60,941 nucleotides of DNA from Mycobacterium sp. E796 (GTDB lineage: Bacteria > Actinomycetota > Actinomycetes > Mycobacteriales > Mycobacteriaceae): assembly GCF_001672815.1 (NCBI RefSeq), contig NZ_LZKK01000019.1:1-60941 (forward strand), given 5' to 3'. How positions within the stretch are numbered: position 1 is the first letter of the stretch; every line of letters begins with the position of its first letter. Both the position numbers and the translations under genes were made by a program. Below the pieces are notes generated by a model. That model searched no databases. It saw nothing but the letters and a program-made list of their open reading frames with translations, and was not told the DNA's origin. This document shows positions 26,327 through 34,793 of the stretch, one piece after another.

Positions 26327-27508
26327 TCAGAACACAAGAAGGCCAAGCGCGCCCGTCGCGACGACGACGTAGGGCTCTTTGACCTTGAATCGCCACAGCA
26401 CGCCGAGTGTCACCACGGCGATGCCAGCCGTGATCCAGTCGGTGACGGCTTGGCGAGTCAGCACCACGACGGCACCGCACAGCGCGCCGCCGGCGGCGGC
26501 GGTGGCGCCGGCGACGAAGGCGCGCACCTGGGCATTGTCGCGGTGGCGCAAGAACCATCGGCCGGGCACGACGACACCGAGATAAATCGGGGTGAAGATG
26601 GCGACGCTCGAGACGATCGCACCCGGCAATCCGGCGACCAGGTAACCGATGAATCCAGCGCTGATCACGACCGGTCCGGGGGTGATCAGACCTATCGCCA
26701 CGGAATCGAGGAACTGGCTGTTGGTCAGCCAGTGGTGCTGATCGACGACGCCGGCGCGCATGAACGGCACGATCGCCAGCCCGGACCCGAACACGATGGC
26801 CCCGGTCTTGAGGAAGAACAACGCGAGCGACGCCAGCGTCCCCCCGCCGGCCAGCGTGCCGAGCCCGATGACCAGTGGCATGGGTTTGGCGTTATCCTCC
26901 ATTCCGGCAACGTCTTCCGGGGGTTTGCGGCGGCGTAGCCGGATGAGCGGCCGGGCGTCAAGCAGGATCATCAACAGACCCGCGCCGACGATGACGAGCA
27001 CCGGTTCGGAGCCGGTCAGCGCGGTCAGCGCGAACACCGCCGCACTGATGCTCCAGAGCCGCCAGTCTCGTCCGTCGGTCAGCTTGATCAGTTTGATCGC
27101 GGCGATCGTGATGATCGCCATCACGGCCGGGGCGATTCCGTAGAACAGCGCCTGCACGACATGCGAGCCCGAGTAGTGCGAGTAGACGGCGCTCACGGCC
27201 ACCACGATGGCGAACGACGGTGCGACGAAGGCTCCCGCGACGGCGGCCGCACCAACGGCGCCCCGTCGCAGGTAGCCGACCCACATCGCGACCTGCGCCG
27301 CCAGCGGGCCGGGCATGGTCTGGCCCAGGGCGACGCCGTCAAGGAAATCCTGCCGGTTGATCCATTGCCGCTGTTCGACCAGGTCACGTTGCATGTAGCC
27401 GACGGTGGCGATCGGTCCGCCGAAGCCGATCGCGCCTAGCTTCAGGAAGTAGGCGAGGATCCGGCCGAATCCCACGGGTGCGCCGTGTTCCTCGTCGGGC
27501 TCACTCAT
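26327..27508 (-). CDS. ChrA-family chromate transporter
   Basis: 393 residues, a two-half CHR protein. The first half carries ILAYFLKLGAIGFGGPIATVG, QDFLDGVALGQTMPGPLA. The second half repeats it as FFLKTGAIVFGSGLAIVPF and QFLDSVAIGLITPGPVVIS. Ten to twelve helices. ChrA proteins export chromate (in some, other oxyanions) across the inner membrane. The start MSEPDEEHG is chosen from where the homologous region begins; an upstream reading adds an Arg-rich non-homologous tail. It lies head-to-tail behind the CDF gene's 5' side, with separate promoter signals. Confidence 0.88.
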   Translation of the reverse strand: MSEPDEEHGAPVGFGRILAYFLKLGAIGFGGPIATVGYMQRDLVEQRQWINRQDFLDGVALGQTMPGPLAAQVAMWVGYLRRGAVGAAAVAGAFVAPSFAIVVAVSAVYSHYSGSHVVQALFYGIAPAVMAIITIAAIKLIKLTDGRDWRLWSISAAVFALTALTGSEPVLVIVGAGLLMILLDARPLIRLRRRKPPEDVAGMEDNAKPMPLVIGLGTLAGGGTLASLALFFLKTGAIVFGSGLAIVPFMRAGVVDQHHWLTNSQFLDSVAIGLITPGPVVISAGFIGYLVAGLPGAIVSSVAIFTPIYLGVVVPGRWFLRHRDNAQVRAFVAGATAAAGGALCGAVVVLTRQAVTDWITAGIAVVTLGVLWRFKVKEPYVVVATGALGLLVF

Positions 27509-27639
27509 GTCGACTATGTAACCTCGGCTGCGTTTGGTGGGCCACCGCTGAGCACGCCGTGAGGCTATATGGCGACGACGTTGACGAGCAGCGCTACGGC
27601 GAAGCGTGTCGGCGTGCAAGAGCTGCGGTGGCGGCGCGT

Positions 27640-27645
27640 TAGTGT
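27640..27645 (+). promoter_or_regulatory. Possible -10 box of fused dehydratase gene
   Basis: TAGTGT about 49 bases before the ATG at 27694, which would give a leader of roughly 40 nt. The Shine-Dalgarno is poor (AGAAAAG). Confidence 0.3.
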
Positions 27646-27693
27646 GTTTCGTCGGCAACAGCAACCAAGCCGATAGAAAAGTTGAGCAAATTC

Positions 27694-28725
27694 ATGACCG
27701 CAGCAGCGGATGCGCCGGCGCTGGAATCGCGGGTCGGCCACTACTACCAGATGGACAGCACCTACGTGGTCGGCCGCGAGAAGGTCCGCGAATACGCCCG
27801 CGCGGTGCAGGACTACCACCCCGCGCACTGGGATGTCGCCGCCGCCGCTGAGCTGGGCTATTCCGGGCTGGTGGCGCCGCTGACGTTCACGTCGGTCCCC
27901 GGCATGACCTGCAACCGCCGGATGTTCGAGTCGGTGGTCGTCGGTTACGACACCTACCTGCAGACCGAAGAAGTGTTCGAGCAGCACCGCCCGATAGTGG
28001 CCGGCGACGAACTCCTCGTCGACGTCGAGCTGACGTCGGTGCGCAGGACCGCGGGCCGAGATTTCATCACCGTCACCAACACCTTCACCGACGCCGACGG
28101 CGAGCGGGTGCACACCCTGCACACCACGGTCATCGGCATTACCGCCGAAGACGTCGATCCCGCGATCAAGCTGGCCGTGCCGAAAATGATGATGCACGAC
28201 GTGGACATCGTTGCGATCGGCGAAGGCGCTGCCGGATATCAGAAGACGGTGCGCCCCGAGGGTGAGGTTCGGGTCGCGCAAGGTGGCGCCACCCGCACGC
28301 CGGGTACCCCGTCCTTCGAGGACGTGAAGGTCGGCGACGAGCTACCTACCCACCACACCCGACTGTCCCGCGGCGACCTGGTGAACTACGCCGGCGTGGC
28401 CGGCGACGCCAACCCGATCCACTGGGACGAGGGCATCGCCAAGCTGGCCGGCCTGCCCGACGTCATCGCGCACGGAATGCTCACCATGGGCCTCGGTGCG
28501 GGATTCGCCTCGGCGTGGACGGGTGATCCCGGCGCGGTCACCCGGTACGCGGTGCGGCTGTCCCAGCCCGCGATCGTGTCGGCCGCCGAGGGCGCCGACA
28601 TCGAGTTCACCGGGCGGATCAAGTCCCTGGACCCGGAGACCCGCAGCGGTGTCGTCGTGGTCGCGGCGAAGTCCGGTGGCCAGAAGATCTTCGGCATGGC
28701 GACGCTCAACGTCCGCTTTCGCTGA
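27694..28725 (+). CDS. Fused HadA/HadB-type (3R)-hydroxyacyl dehydratase
   Basis: 343 residues made of two hotdog domains. The N-terminal half (about 10-150) is HadA/FAS1-dehydratase-like: VGHYYQMDSTYVVGREKV and DYHPAHWDVAAAAELGY. The C-terminal half (about 200-343) is a MaoC/HadB domain with the hydratase-2 motif GDANPIHWDEGIAKLAGLP and IAHGMLTMGLG, including the catalytic Asp and His. It should dehydrate (3R)-hydroxyacyl thioesters in an elongation cycle. Separate HadA and HadB subunits exist in M. tuberculosis FAS-II; fused forms are known in mycobacteria (M. smegmatis HadBD). A TTG at 27682 is an alternative start. Stop lies one base from the convergent lipoprotein stop. Confidence 0.87.
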   Translation: MTAAADAPALESRVGHYYQMDSTYVVGREKVREYARAVQDYHPAHWDVAAAAELGYSGLVAPLTFTSVPGMTCNRRMFESVVVGYDTYLQTEEVFEQHRPIVAGDELLVDVELTSVRRTAGRDFITVTNTFTDADGERVHTLHTTVIGITAEDVDPAIKLAVPKMMMHDVDIVAIGEGAAGYQKTVRPEGEVRVAQGGATRTPGTPSFEDVKVGDELPTHHTRLSRGDLVNYAGVAGDANPIHWDEGIAKLAGLPDVIAHGMLTMGLGAGFASAWTGDPGAVTRYAVRLSQPAIVSAAEGADIEFTGRIKSLDPETRSGVVVVAAKSGGQKIFGMATLNVRFR

Positions 28726-28726
28726 C

Positions 28727-30073
28727 TCAGAACCAGGGACCGGGGAAGTGCCCGTCCTGGTCCTGGACCATCACGATGTCCTTGCAATCCCCGTTCAGGG
28801 CAGCGGCGTTCTCGCCGCGGCACACCAGCGTCCAGCCCGAGATCCGCGCGAACGGCCGGACCGACCACGTCGTCGCGACCGGATCGGGGGCGGGCAGGGC
28901 CAGGACGGCGTACGTGTTGCCCACGTTCGTGATGTAGAGGTGGTCTTGGAAGTACGCCAGTTTCGCGATCGACATCTTCTTCGCGTCATCGCGCGTCTTC
29001 AACAGATCCCAGTGCTGGGTGTGCAGGTTCCACACCCCGAACCCGAACTGCGAATTGTCCGATTTCAGGGCGTCGACGAATAATTTCCCGTCCGACAACG
29101 TGGCGGACAATCCACCGCCGGAAATCCGATCCGAATCGCCAACCTTGATAAGGGATTTCGCGTTCAGGTCGTAGAACATCGTCGACACCACCGGGGGGTT
29201 GTAGGAATCCCAGTGGGTGATCTTCACCAGTGCGTCCGGGCCGTCCGACAACTCGCCGTCGACGGTCCAGATGTCGTTGTCCTGATAGATCGCTTCCCCG
29301 CTCGGCCGGCGCAGCTCCGCTCCCGACGCCTTGGCCGCGTCGGTGTTGCGCTGGAACGACAGCACGTCCTGCCACACCCGGCCGGGCTGCGGGTCGTTCC
29401 ACATCATCGACAGATCGGTCCCAGAAAGGATGACGGTCCGCGGCGGCGACGCGGCGCTGTGCCCGTCGGTGAACGCGTTCACCCACGCCACACCGGTGGC
29501 GGTCGCCGCCAGACCCCACTCGTTCGCCGCCGTCAGTTTCAGGTCGGGCGTCGGCGGCGCCAGCTCCTTGGTCACCAGGGGCTGGCTCGTCTTGAGGTCG
29601 AAAGCGTAGGCCGTGGCCTTGGTGACTTCGGGCTGCGAGCCTTGCGCCGCCTTGGTCGTCGTGACCACGTAAACGACCCTCATGTTGTCGGCCGTCCCCG
29701 CCAGCGCGCAGATGCTGCCCGACAGGGTCTCGCCGGCCGGGACCGTGGGGACGCCCGGCACGACGTACTGACCCGTCTTGGTGTCGAACACCTTGGGGCG
29801 AATGTCCTCGAGTGCCGACTTGCGCTCCACGAATTTCTCCGGACACCCCACGTAGGCCGTCCCGCCGTAGCTCTTCCAGTCCCGTTCCAACGGGCCCGTC
29901 ACCGGGGGCGGCGCGGGCGCCGCATTGGCCGTGGTCGACGAGGTCGAGCTCGAGGTGGTCGGCGTCGCCGCGGGCGGGTCCACCGTTGCCGAACAGGACG
30001 CGACGACGGCGCAGCCTGCCGCCACCAGGGCAAGCCTGTGTGCGGGCAGTGTCCGCCCCCGGATCCCACGCAT
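28727..30073 (-). CDS. Putative lipoprotein, beta-propeller-like
   Basis: 448 residues. Signal peptide with lipobox VASC (ALVAAGCAVVASCSATV), then a Thr/Ser/Ala/Pro linker. The remaining 400 residues show repeated short beta segments (VKITHWDSY, LSATLSDGKLFVDALK, AYFQDHLYITNVGNTYAVL) compatible with a propeller, and pairs of cysteines near both ends (VGCPEKF, GSICALAG, LVCRGE, GDCKDI). No enzyme family is recognised. Expected to sit on the outer face of the membrane. Start ATG follows GGGGG by a good distance; longer readings upstream run antisense through the amidase promoter. Confidence 0.75.
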   Translation of the reverse strand: MRGIRGRTLPAHRLALVAAGCAVVASCSATVDPPAATPTTSSSTSSTTANAAPAPPPVTGPLERDWKSYGGTAYVGCPEKFVERKSALEDIRPKVFDTKTGQYVVPGVPTVPAGETLSGSICALAGTADNMRVVYVVTTTKAAQGSQPEVTKATAYAFDLKTSQPLVTKELAPPTPDLKLTAANEWGLAATATGVAWVNAFTDGHSAASPPRTVILSGTDLSMMWNDPQPGRVWQDVLSFQRNTDAAKASGAELRRPSGEAIYQDNDIWTVDGELSDGPDALVKITHWDSYNPPVVSTMFYDLNAKSLIKVGDSDRISGGGLSATLSDGKLFVDALKSDNSQFGFGVWNLHTQHWDLLKTRDDAKKMSIAKLAYFQDHLYITNVGNTYAVLALPAPDPVATTWSVRPFARISGWTLVCRGENAAALNGDCKDIVMVQDQDGHFPGPWF

Positions 30074-30179
30074 CAACAAAACCCCCGTTAAGTTCCTGTA
30101 ACCACCGAGCGTAAAGCCGCCCTCGACCGACCGCGAATTGTGCGCGGGCGTCTTGGTCACACGTGGTACACCAAAAGCC

Positions 30180-31619
30180 ATGAGCAGCCTTGCCGACGAG
30201 ACCCGCTGGATGGACGCCACGGACCAGGCGGCGCTGGTGGCAAACGGCGAGGTCACGCCGGGCGAGCTCCTCGAGGCGGCGATCGAGCGCATCGAGCGGT
30301 CGAACCCCGCGCTGAACGCGGTCGTCATCGAGTGGTTCGATCACGCCCGCGCCGTGGCCGCCGACCCCGACCTGCCAAAAGGCCCGTTTCACGGCGTCCC
30401 GTTCCTGCTCAAGGACCTGTACACGAGCTTCGCCGGCCAGACGATGTCGAACGGCAACGTCGCGCTGAAAAAGGCGGCGAAGATCGACGCCGCCGACACG
30501 ACGCTGGTCGCCCGGTTCAAGGCGGCCGGCCTGGTGATCGCCGGGCGGACGAACAGCCCCGAGATGGGCAGCCTGCCCACCACGCAGCCGCTGGCCTGGG
30601 GAGCGACCCGCAACCCGTGGGCGCTCGACCGTACGCCGGGCGGCTCCAGCGGCGGCGCCGCGGCGGCGGTGGCCATTGGGATGGTGCCGTTCGCCAACGC
30701 CTCCGACGGCGGCGGCAGCATCAGGATCCCGGCGTCGTGCTGCGGGCTGGTGGGCCTCAAGCCGAGCCAGGGGCGAATCTCGACGGGACCCGTCCGCGCC
30801 GAGGCCGGCCTGGGCGTCGAGCTCTGCGTCAGCCGCACGGTGCGCGACACGGCGCGGTTGCTCGACGCGGTGCGCGGCCCCGGTGTCGGCGACTCGGTCA
30901 TCGCCCCGCCGCCGCGACGCCCCTATGCCGACGAGGTCGGCGCCGACCCAGGCCGGTTGCGCATCGGGCTGCTCGACGTGCACCCGCGCGGTGACTTCCT
31001 GCACGACGACTGCGTCGCGGCGGTGCGCGCCGCGGCGTCGATGCTGGAGGGCCTCGGCCACACCGTCGAGCCGGCCTGGCCGGCCTGCCTCGCCGACACC
31101 TCCTTGGTGACAAAGTTCATGGCGTTGTGGGCCACCCAGTTGGCGATGGCGGCACGGGGGTTCGGTGAGACGCTCGGGCGCGAGGTGACGGCCGATGACA
31201 TCGAGCCGGTCAACTGGGTGCACGTCGAGCGGGCGCAGCGGTTGACCGCGACCGACTACGCCGTCGCGCAGGAGGCGGTGTGGGGTTTCCGCAGGGCGCT
31301 GCAGCAGTGGTGGGCCGACGGCTGGGACCTACTGCTCACGCCGACGGTGGCCGAACCGCCGCTGCCCCTGGCGGAGTTCGAGAACGACCCGGCGCACCCG
31401 ACGGCGCCGATGCGCCGCGCCGGCCAGTTCGCGGTCTTCACGCCGCCGTTCAACATGAGTGGGCAGCCCGCCATCAGCCTGCCCCTGCACCGCAACGCCG
31501 AAGGCCTCCCCATCGGTGTGCAGCTCGCCGCCGCCTACGGCCGCGAGGATGTGCTCATTCGTGTTGCGGCGCAACTGGAATCGGCCCATCCGTGGGCGTC
31601 GTTTCACCCGGCTGAATAA
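30180..31619 (+). CDS. Amidase, amidase-signature family
   Basis: 479 residues. The amidase signature triad is visible: Lys in GVPFLLKDLY, the cis-Ser in RTPGGSSGGAAAAVAIG, and the nucleophile Ser in SDGGGSIRIPASCCG. It hydrolyses amides to acid and ammonia; the substrate cannot be told. M. tuberculosis has several paralogues (AmiA2, AmiB2, AmiC, AmiD) and I cannot decide which is closest. ATG at 30180 is chosen; the in-frame upstream reading overlaps the lipoprotein promoter region. It ends at a strong palindrome that also serves the convergent P450 gene. Confidence 0.9.
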   Translation: MSSLADETRWMDATDQAALVANGEVTPGELLEAAIERIERSNPALNAVVIEWFDHARAVAADPDLPKGPFHGVPFLLKDLYTSFAGQTMSNGNVALKKAAKIDAADTTLVARFKAAGLVIAGRTNSPEMGSLPTTQPLAWGATRNPWALDRTPGGSSGGAAAAVAIGMVPFANASDGGGSIRIPASCCGLVGLKPSQGRISTGPVRAEAGLGVELCVSRTVRDTARLLDAVRGPGVGDSVIAPPPRRPYADEVGADPGRLRIGLLDVHPRGDFLHDDCVAAVRAAASMLEGLGHTVEPAWPACLADTSLVTKFMALWATQLAMAARGFGETLGREVTADDIEPVNWVHVERAQRLTATDYAVAQEAVWGFRRALQQWWADGWDLLLTPTVAEPPLPLAEFENDPAHPTAPMRRAGQFAVFTPPFNMSGQPAISLPLHRNAEGLPIGVQLAAAYGREDVLIRVAAQLESAHPWASFHPAE

Positions 31620-31625
31620 CTGTCG

Positions 31626-31685
31626 GCGAGCAGACGCAAAAGCCCTCATTTGGCGTCTAAATTGGGAGCTTTTGCGTCTGCTCGC
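31626..31685. terminator. Bidirectional palindromic terminator / intergenic repeat
   Basis: Perfect 18-base inverted arms, GCGAGCAGACGCAAAAGC (31626-31643) and its complement (31668-31685), around a 24-base loop, placed between two convergent stops. The arm ends in AAAA/TTTT-containing sequence. The GAGCAGACGCAAAA core is one I remember seeing between convergent genes of many mycobacteria, so it may also be a dispersed repeat. Confidence 0.75.
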
Positions 31686-31698
31686 GAACGGGTCATCG

Positions 31699-32928
31699 CT
31701 AGCTGTCGAATTCGATGGGCAGGCTTCGCGGGCCGCTCAGGCTCACCATCGGTTTCCACGGCACCGGCCCGGCGATGCGCGGGTTCAGCAGCCGGGCCGC
31801 GATCACGTTGAGTGCCTCGGCGATCTCACGCCGGGCCAGGTTGGCGCCCAGGCAGTAGTGCGCGCCGCCCCCGAACGTCAGGATCGGCGGCGCTCCCTGG
31901 CGGGTGACGTCGACGCGGTCCGGCTCGTCGTAGACCGCCGGGTCGCGGTTGGCCGCAGCGGTATTCACCAGGACCATGGTGCCGGCGGGGAAGAGGTAGC
32001 CGTCCAGCTCCGCGTCCTGGGCCACCAGCCGGAGGGTTCCGCTCGCAATCGGTGAGTGGCGCATGGTCTCCTCCACCGCGGGCATCGCCAGTTCCGGGTT
32101 CCCCTTGAGCAGCGCCCACTGGTCCGGGTGTTCGCACAGGACGTGCACCGAGGCGGCCACCTGGTTGCGGGTGGTGTCCGTGCCCGCCAGCAGTAGGCCG
32201 CCGGCCAGCATGCGCAATTCTGCCGCGTTGAGGCGATCGCCGTCATCCTCGGCGCGAATGAGGTCGGACAGCAGGTCGTCGGTGAGGCTGTTCCGGCGCC
32301 GGGCGACCATGTCATCGACGTAGTCGTCGAGCTCCCGCCACGCGCGCATCACGACCGGTTCGACTTCGCGGATATCGACGGTGAAGCTGAAGGCTTTGAA
32401 GACGTCGTCGGCCCACAACGAAAACTGTTGCCAGTCCTCGCGCGGCGCGCCGAGCAACGCGCAGATGATCGGGACGGGGTAGGGGCGGGCGAGGTCGGTG
32501 ACCACGTCGCAGCGACCGGCGTCGATGACCCGGTCGACCAGCTCGTTCATCACCGCGACCATGGTGTCGTGCAGGCGCAGCGTCGCGCGGGGCGTGAACG
32601 CCTTGGACGTCAGGCTGCGCAGCCGGTGGTGCTCGTCGCCCTCCAGGCACAGCAGGCTGTTGACCACCTTGTCCCACAACGGCCCCGAGGTGACGCCCTG
32701 GGCGAGCAGGTTGATGCCGGGCGGGATCAGGAACCGAGGGTCCCGAAGGACGGACCGCACCAGGTGATAGGACAGCACCTCGGGCCCGTGCGGCCCCAGC
32801 GCGACCGGCGCCTGCCGCTGCGCCGCCTGCAGGCGGGGGTAGACGTCGGCGGGAGATTCCTCGGCGTCGTACTCCAGCGTCGGCAGGCCGGCATCGAAAA
32901 CGCTTGGGGGAGCGGCACCGACGGTCAT
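31699..32928 (-). CDS. Cytochrome P450
   Basis: 409 residues, full length. I-helix oxygen motif AGGLLLAGTDTTRNQ, K-helix EETMR (ExxR), and the heme-cysteine loop FGGGAHYCLGANLAR are all present. C-helix HHRLRSLTSKAFTP also fits. A bacterial class I P450 needing ferredoxin and reductase partners, none of which is adjacent. Family number and substrate are not decidable by eye. Start ATG with GAGGAG upstream. Convergent with the amidase gene. Confidence 0.92.
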   Translation of the reverse strand: MTVGAAPPSVFDAGLPTLEYDAEESPADVYPRLQAAQRQAPVALGPHGPEVLSYHLVRSVLRDPRFLIPPGINLLAQGVTSGPLWDKVVNSLLCLEGDEHHRLRSLTSKAFTPRATLRLHDTMVAVMNELVDRVIDAGRCDVVTDLARPYPVPIICALLGAPREDWQQFSLWADDVFKAFSFTVDIREVEPVVMRAWRELDDYVDDMVARRRNSLTDDLLSDLIRAEDDGDRLNAAELRMLAGGLLLAGTDTTRNQVAASVHVLCEHPDQWALLKGNPELAMPAVEETMRHSPIASGTLRLVAQDAELDGYLFPAGTMVLVNTAAANRDPAVYDEPDRVDVTRQGAPPILTFGGGAHYCLGANLARREIAEALNVIAARLLNPRIAGPVPWKPMVSLSGPRSLPIEFDS

Positions 32929-33087
32929 GACGGTCTCCTCGCGACGAGTTTCTCAGAATGTATGGCCACGGCGCGCGGCTGTCAACGATATCGGTTGCCC
33001 GGCATGAACTTTGTCCCGAGGCCGCAGGCTCTGACGCGGTCGCTCGCCATACATGTACGCGGTTGGTGTATTGCCGCGCGGGAATGC

Positions 33088-33561
33088 CTAGCGCTTTTCT
33101 AAGACGTTGACTTGCCGCACCACCCGACCGCGCTTGAGGTAGGTGGTCTGTACGACCACATAGTCGAGCGACGCACCGGTGGCGTGTGCGCGGTGGTGCA
33201 ACCGCGCCCGGCGCACGAACGACCCCGGCGCCACCTCGTCCAAGGACAGATTCTCGATGGTGTTCTCGTCGTAGCGCTCGAAGACCGCACGCCAGAAGTC
33301 GAGTACGGCCGCGCGGTCATGCAGCAGGCCCTCGGAATACAGCGGAGGCGGCGGACCATACTCGACGTCTTTGGCGAATAGGCCGAATACGGCCTCCAGG
33401 TCACCGCGATTGAATGCGTCGCGGGCGCGCTCGAACGCGCCCCGCAGCACGCGCCGGCGGACCGCGACGGGAAGCCGGGACACGGCCATCACGGCGAGCG
33501 CGGCCAGGCCGGGCGCTCTCACCTCTACGCTGTCCGCAACCGGACGCCGCAACTTGGCCAT
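33088..33561 (-). CDS. SnoaL-like/NTF2-like protein
   Basis: 157 residues. After a hydrophobic, basic N-terminus (APGLAALAVMAVSRLPVAVRRR) the sequence has the SnoaL pattern: ARDAFNRGDLEAVFGLFAKDVEYG, VLDFWRAVFERYD, and a beta-rich end (FVRRARLHHRAHATG, YVVVQTTYLKRGRVVRQVNVL). Such folds bind small hydrophobic ligands or act as isomerases. It starts 6 bases behind the MFS gene's stop and is probably co-transcribed with it. Specific role unknown. Confidence 0.75.
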   Translation of the reverse strand: MAKLRRPVADSVEVRAPGLAALAVMAVSRLPVAVRRRVLRGAFERARDAFNRGDLEAVFGLFAKDVEYGPPPPLYSEGLLHDRAAVLDFWRAVFERYDENTIENLSLDEVAPGSFVRRARLHHRAHATGASLDYVVVQTTYLKRGRVVRQVNVLEKR

Positions 33562-33567
33562 GGGCGC

Positions 33568-34770
33568 CTACCCCTGCTTCGTTGCGCGGGCCAGCCGGCC
33601 GCCCAGCAACACGACCGCGAACACACCGCCCGCGACTCCCGAAATGAGCAGCGGCAGTTGCCCGTTCGAACCCCACAAAAAGCCCGCCCACAACCCGGCC
33701 ACCAGCACGGCCAGACCGGTGGCGCCCTGGAACACGCCCTGGGCGCTCGCCTGGTGCTCCTTGCGGACGAGTCCCGAAATCCAGGCCTTCCCGACGCCGT
33801 CGGTGCACCCGGTGAACACGCCGTAGGCGCCGATCAGCAGCCATGCCGTCACCAGGTCGGTGGTCAGCCCCAGCCCGGTATAGCCGATCGCGAAGAACGC
33901 CAGACCGATCCCGAACAACGCCGGCTTGCCGATGTGGTCGGCGAGCGACCCGGCCGGGTAGCTCGCCAGGGCGTACACCGCGTTGTATCCGACGTAGGCC
34001 AGGATCACCTCGATCACCGAGAAGCCAATCTCGTTGAGTCGCAACAACAACAGGGCGTCGGGGAAATTCACCAAGCTGAAGCCGATGAGCAGCGCGGTGA
34101 CCCGCCAGTACGGCCGCGGCAACGTGCGCACGCCGGCCCACATGGACTGCCGCTGCGGTCGCGGGGCGGGTCGGCTGCGCTCTCGCGCGAGGAAGACGAG
34201 TGCCACGCTGAGGACGGCGGGCACGATGGCGACGTACAGCAACGGCGGAATCCGGTGGTCGAGCAGCTCGTAGCCCACCAACCCGAGCAGCGGACCGACG
34301 ACGGCGCCCAAGGTGTCCATCGCGCGGTGGAAGCCGAAAACCCGGCCGCGCTGCGCCTCGTCCACGCCGTCCACCAGCAACGCATCCCGCGGCGCGCCGC
34401 GAATGCCCTTGCCGAGCCGGTCGACGACGCGACCCGCCAGCACGCCCGGCCACGCGCCGGCCACCGCGATGATGATCTTGCCGAGCGCCGCCATCCCGTA
34501 ACCGGCCGCGATCAGCGGACGCCGCGCAAACCGGTCGCCCAACGGGCCGGCCGCCAGTTTCGTGAGCGAGGACGCGCCCTCGGCAACCCCCTCGACGGCT
34601 CCCACCACGGACGGCGGCGCACCGAGCACGGCCGTGAGGTAGATCGGCAGCAGCGGATACAGCAGTTCGCTGGCGGCGTCCTGGAGGAACGACACCCCGG
34701 AGAGCACCCGGACGTTGCGGGTGAGCCAGGCGGGCCATGAGCGTCGCGGTCGGATCGCTTCCCGTGTCAC
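33568..34770 (-). CDS. MFS transporter
   Basis: 400 residues, twelve transmembrane helices. MFS loop motif GPLGDRFARRPLIAAGYG between TM2 and TM3 and DRLGKGIRGAPRDAL in TM4-5. The second half repeats the pattern (AGSLADHIGKPALFG). Likely a proton-driven exporter; substrate unknown. It starts with GTG 7 nt behind TACGCT and probably forms a unit with the downstream SnoaL-like gene. Confidence 0.85.
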   Translation of the reverse strand: MTREAIRPRRSWPAWLTRNVRVLSGVSFLQDAASELLYPLLPIYLTAVLGAPPSVVGAVEGVAEGASSLTKLAAGPLGDRFARRPLIAAGYGMAALGKIIIAVAGAWPGVLAGRVVDRLGKGIRGAPRDALLVDGVDEAQRGRVFGFHRAMDTLGAVVGPLLGLVGYELLDHRIPPLLYVAIVPAVLSVALVFLARERSRPAPRPQRQSMWAGVRTLPRPYWRVTALLIGFSLVNFPDALLLLRLNEIGFSVIEVILAYVGYNAVYALASYPAGSLADHIGKPALFGIGLAFFAIGYTGLGLTTDLVTAWLLIGAYGVFTGCTDGVGKAWISGLVRKEHQASAQGVFQGATGLAVLVAGLWAGFLWGSNGQLPLLISGVAGGVFAVVLLGGRLARATKQG

Positions 34771-34777
34771 GGTCGTC

Positions 34778-34783
34778 AGCGTA
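34778..34783 (-). promoter_or_regulatory. -10 box of MFS gene (leaderless)
   Basis: TACGCT on the minus strand, 7 nt before GTG 34770. Confidence 0.45.
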
Positions 34784-34793
34784 GGGGAGGCGC

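Noticed and set aside
27569..27676. 35-codon ORF upstream of the fused dehydratase gene
   Set aside because: Arg-rich, no recognisable family, and it overlaps the likely promoter. Possibly a leader peptide but without positive evidence.
28986..31223. 745-codon minus-strand open frame across lipoprotein and amidase
   Set aside because: Composition is Arg/Gly/His-rich with no domains, typical of a shadow frame in high-GC DNA. The amidase and lipoprotein frames carry clear motifs.
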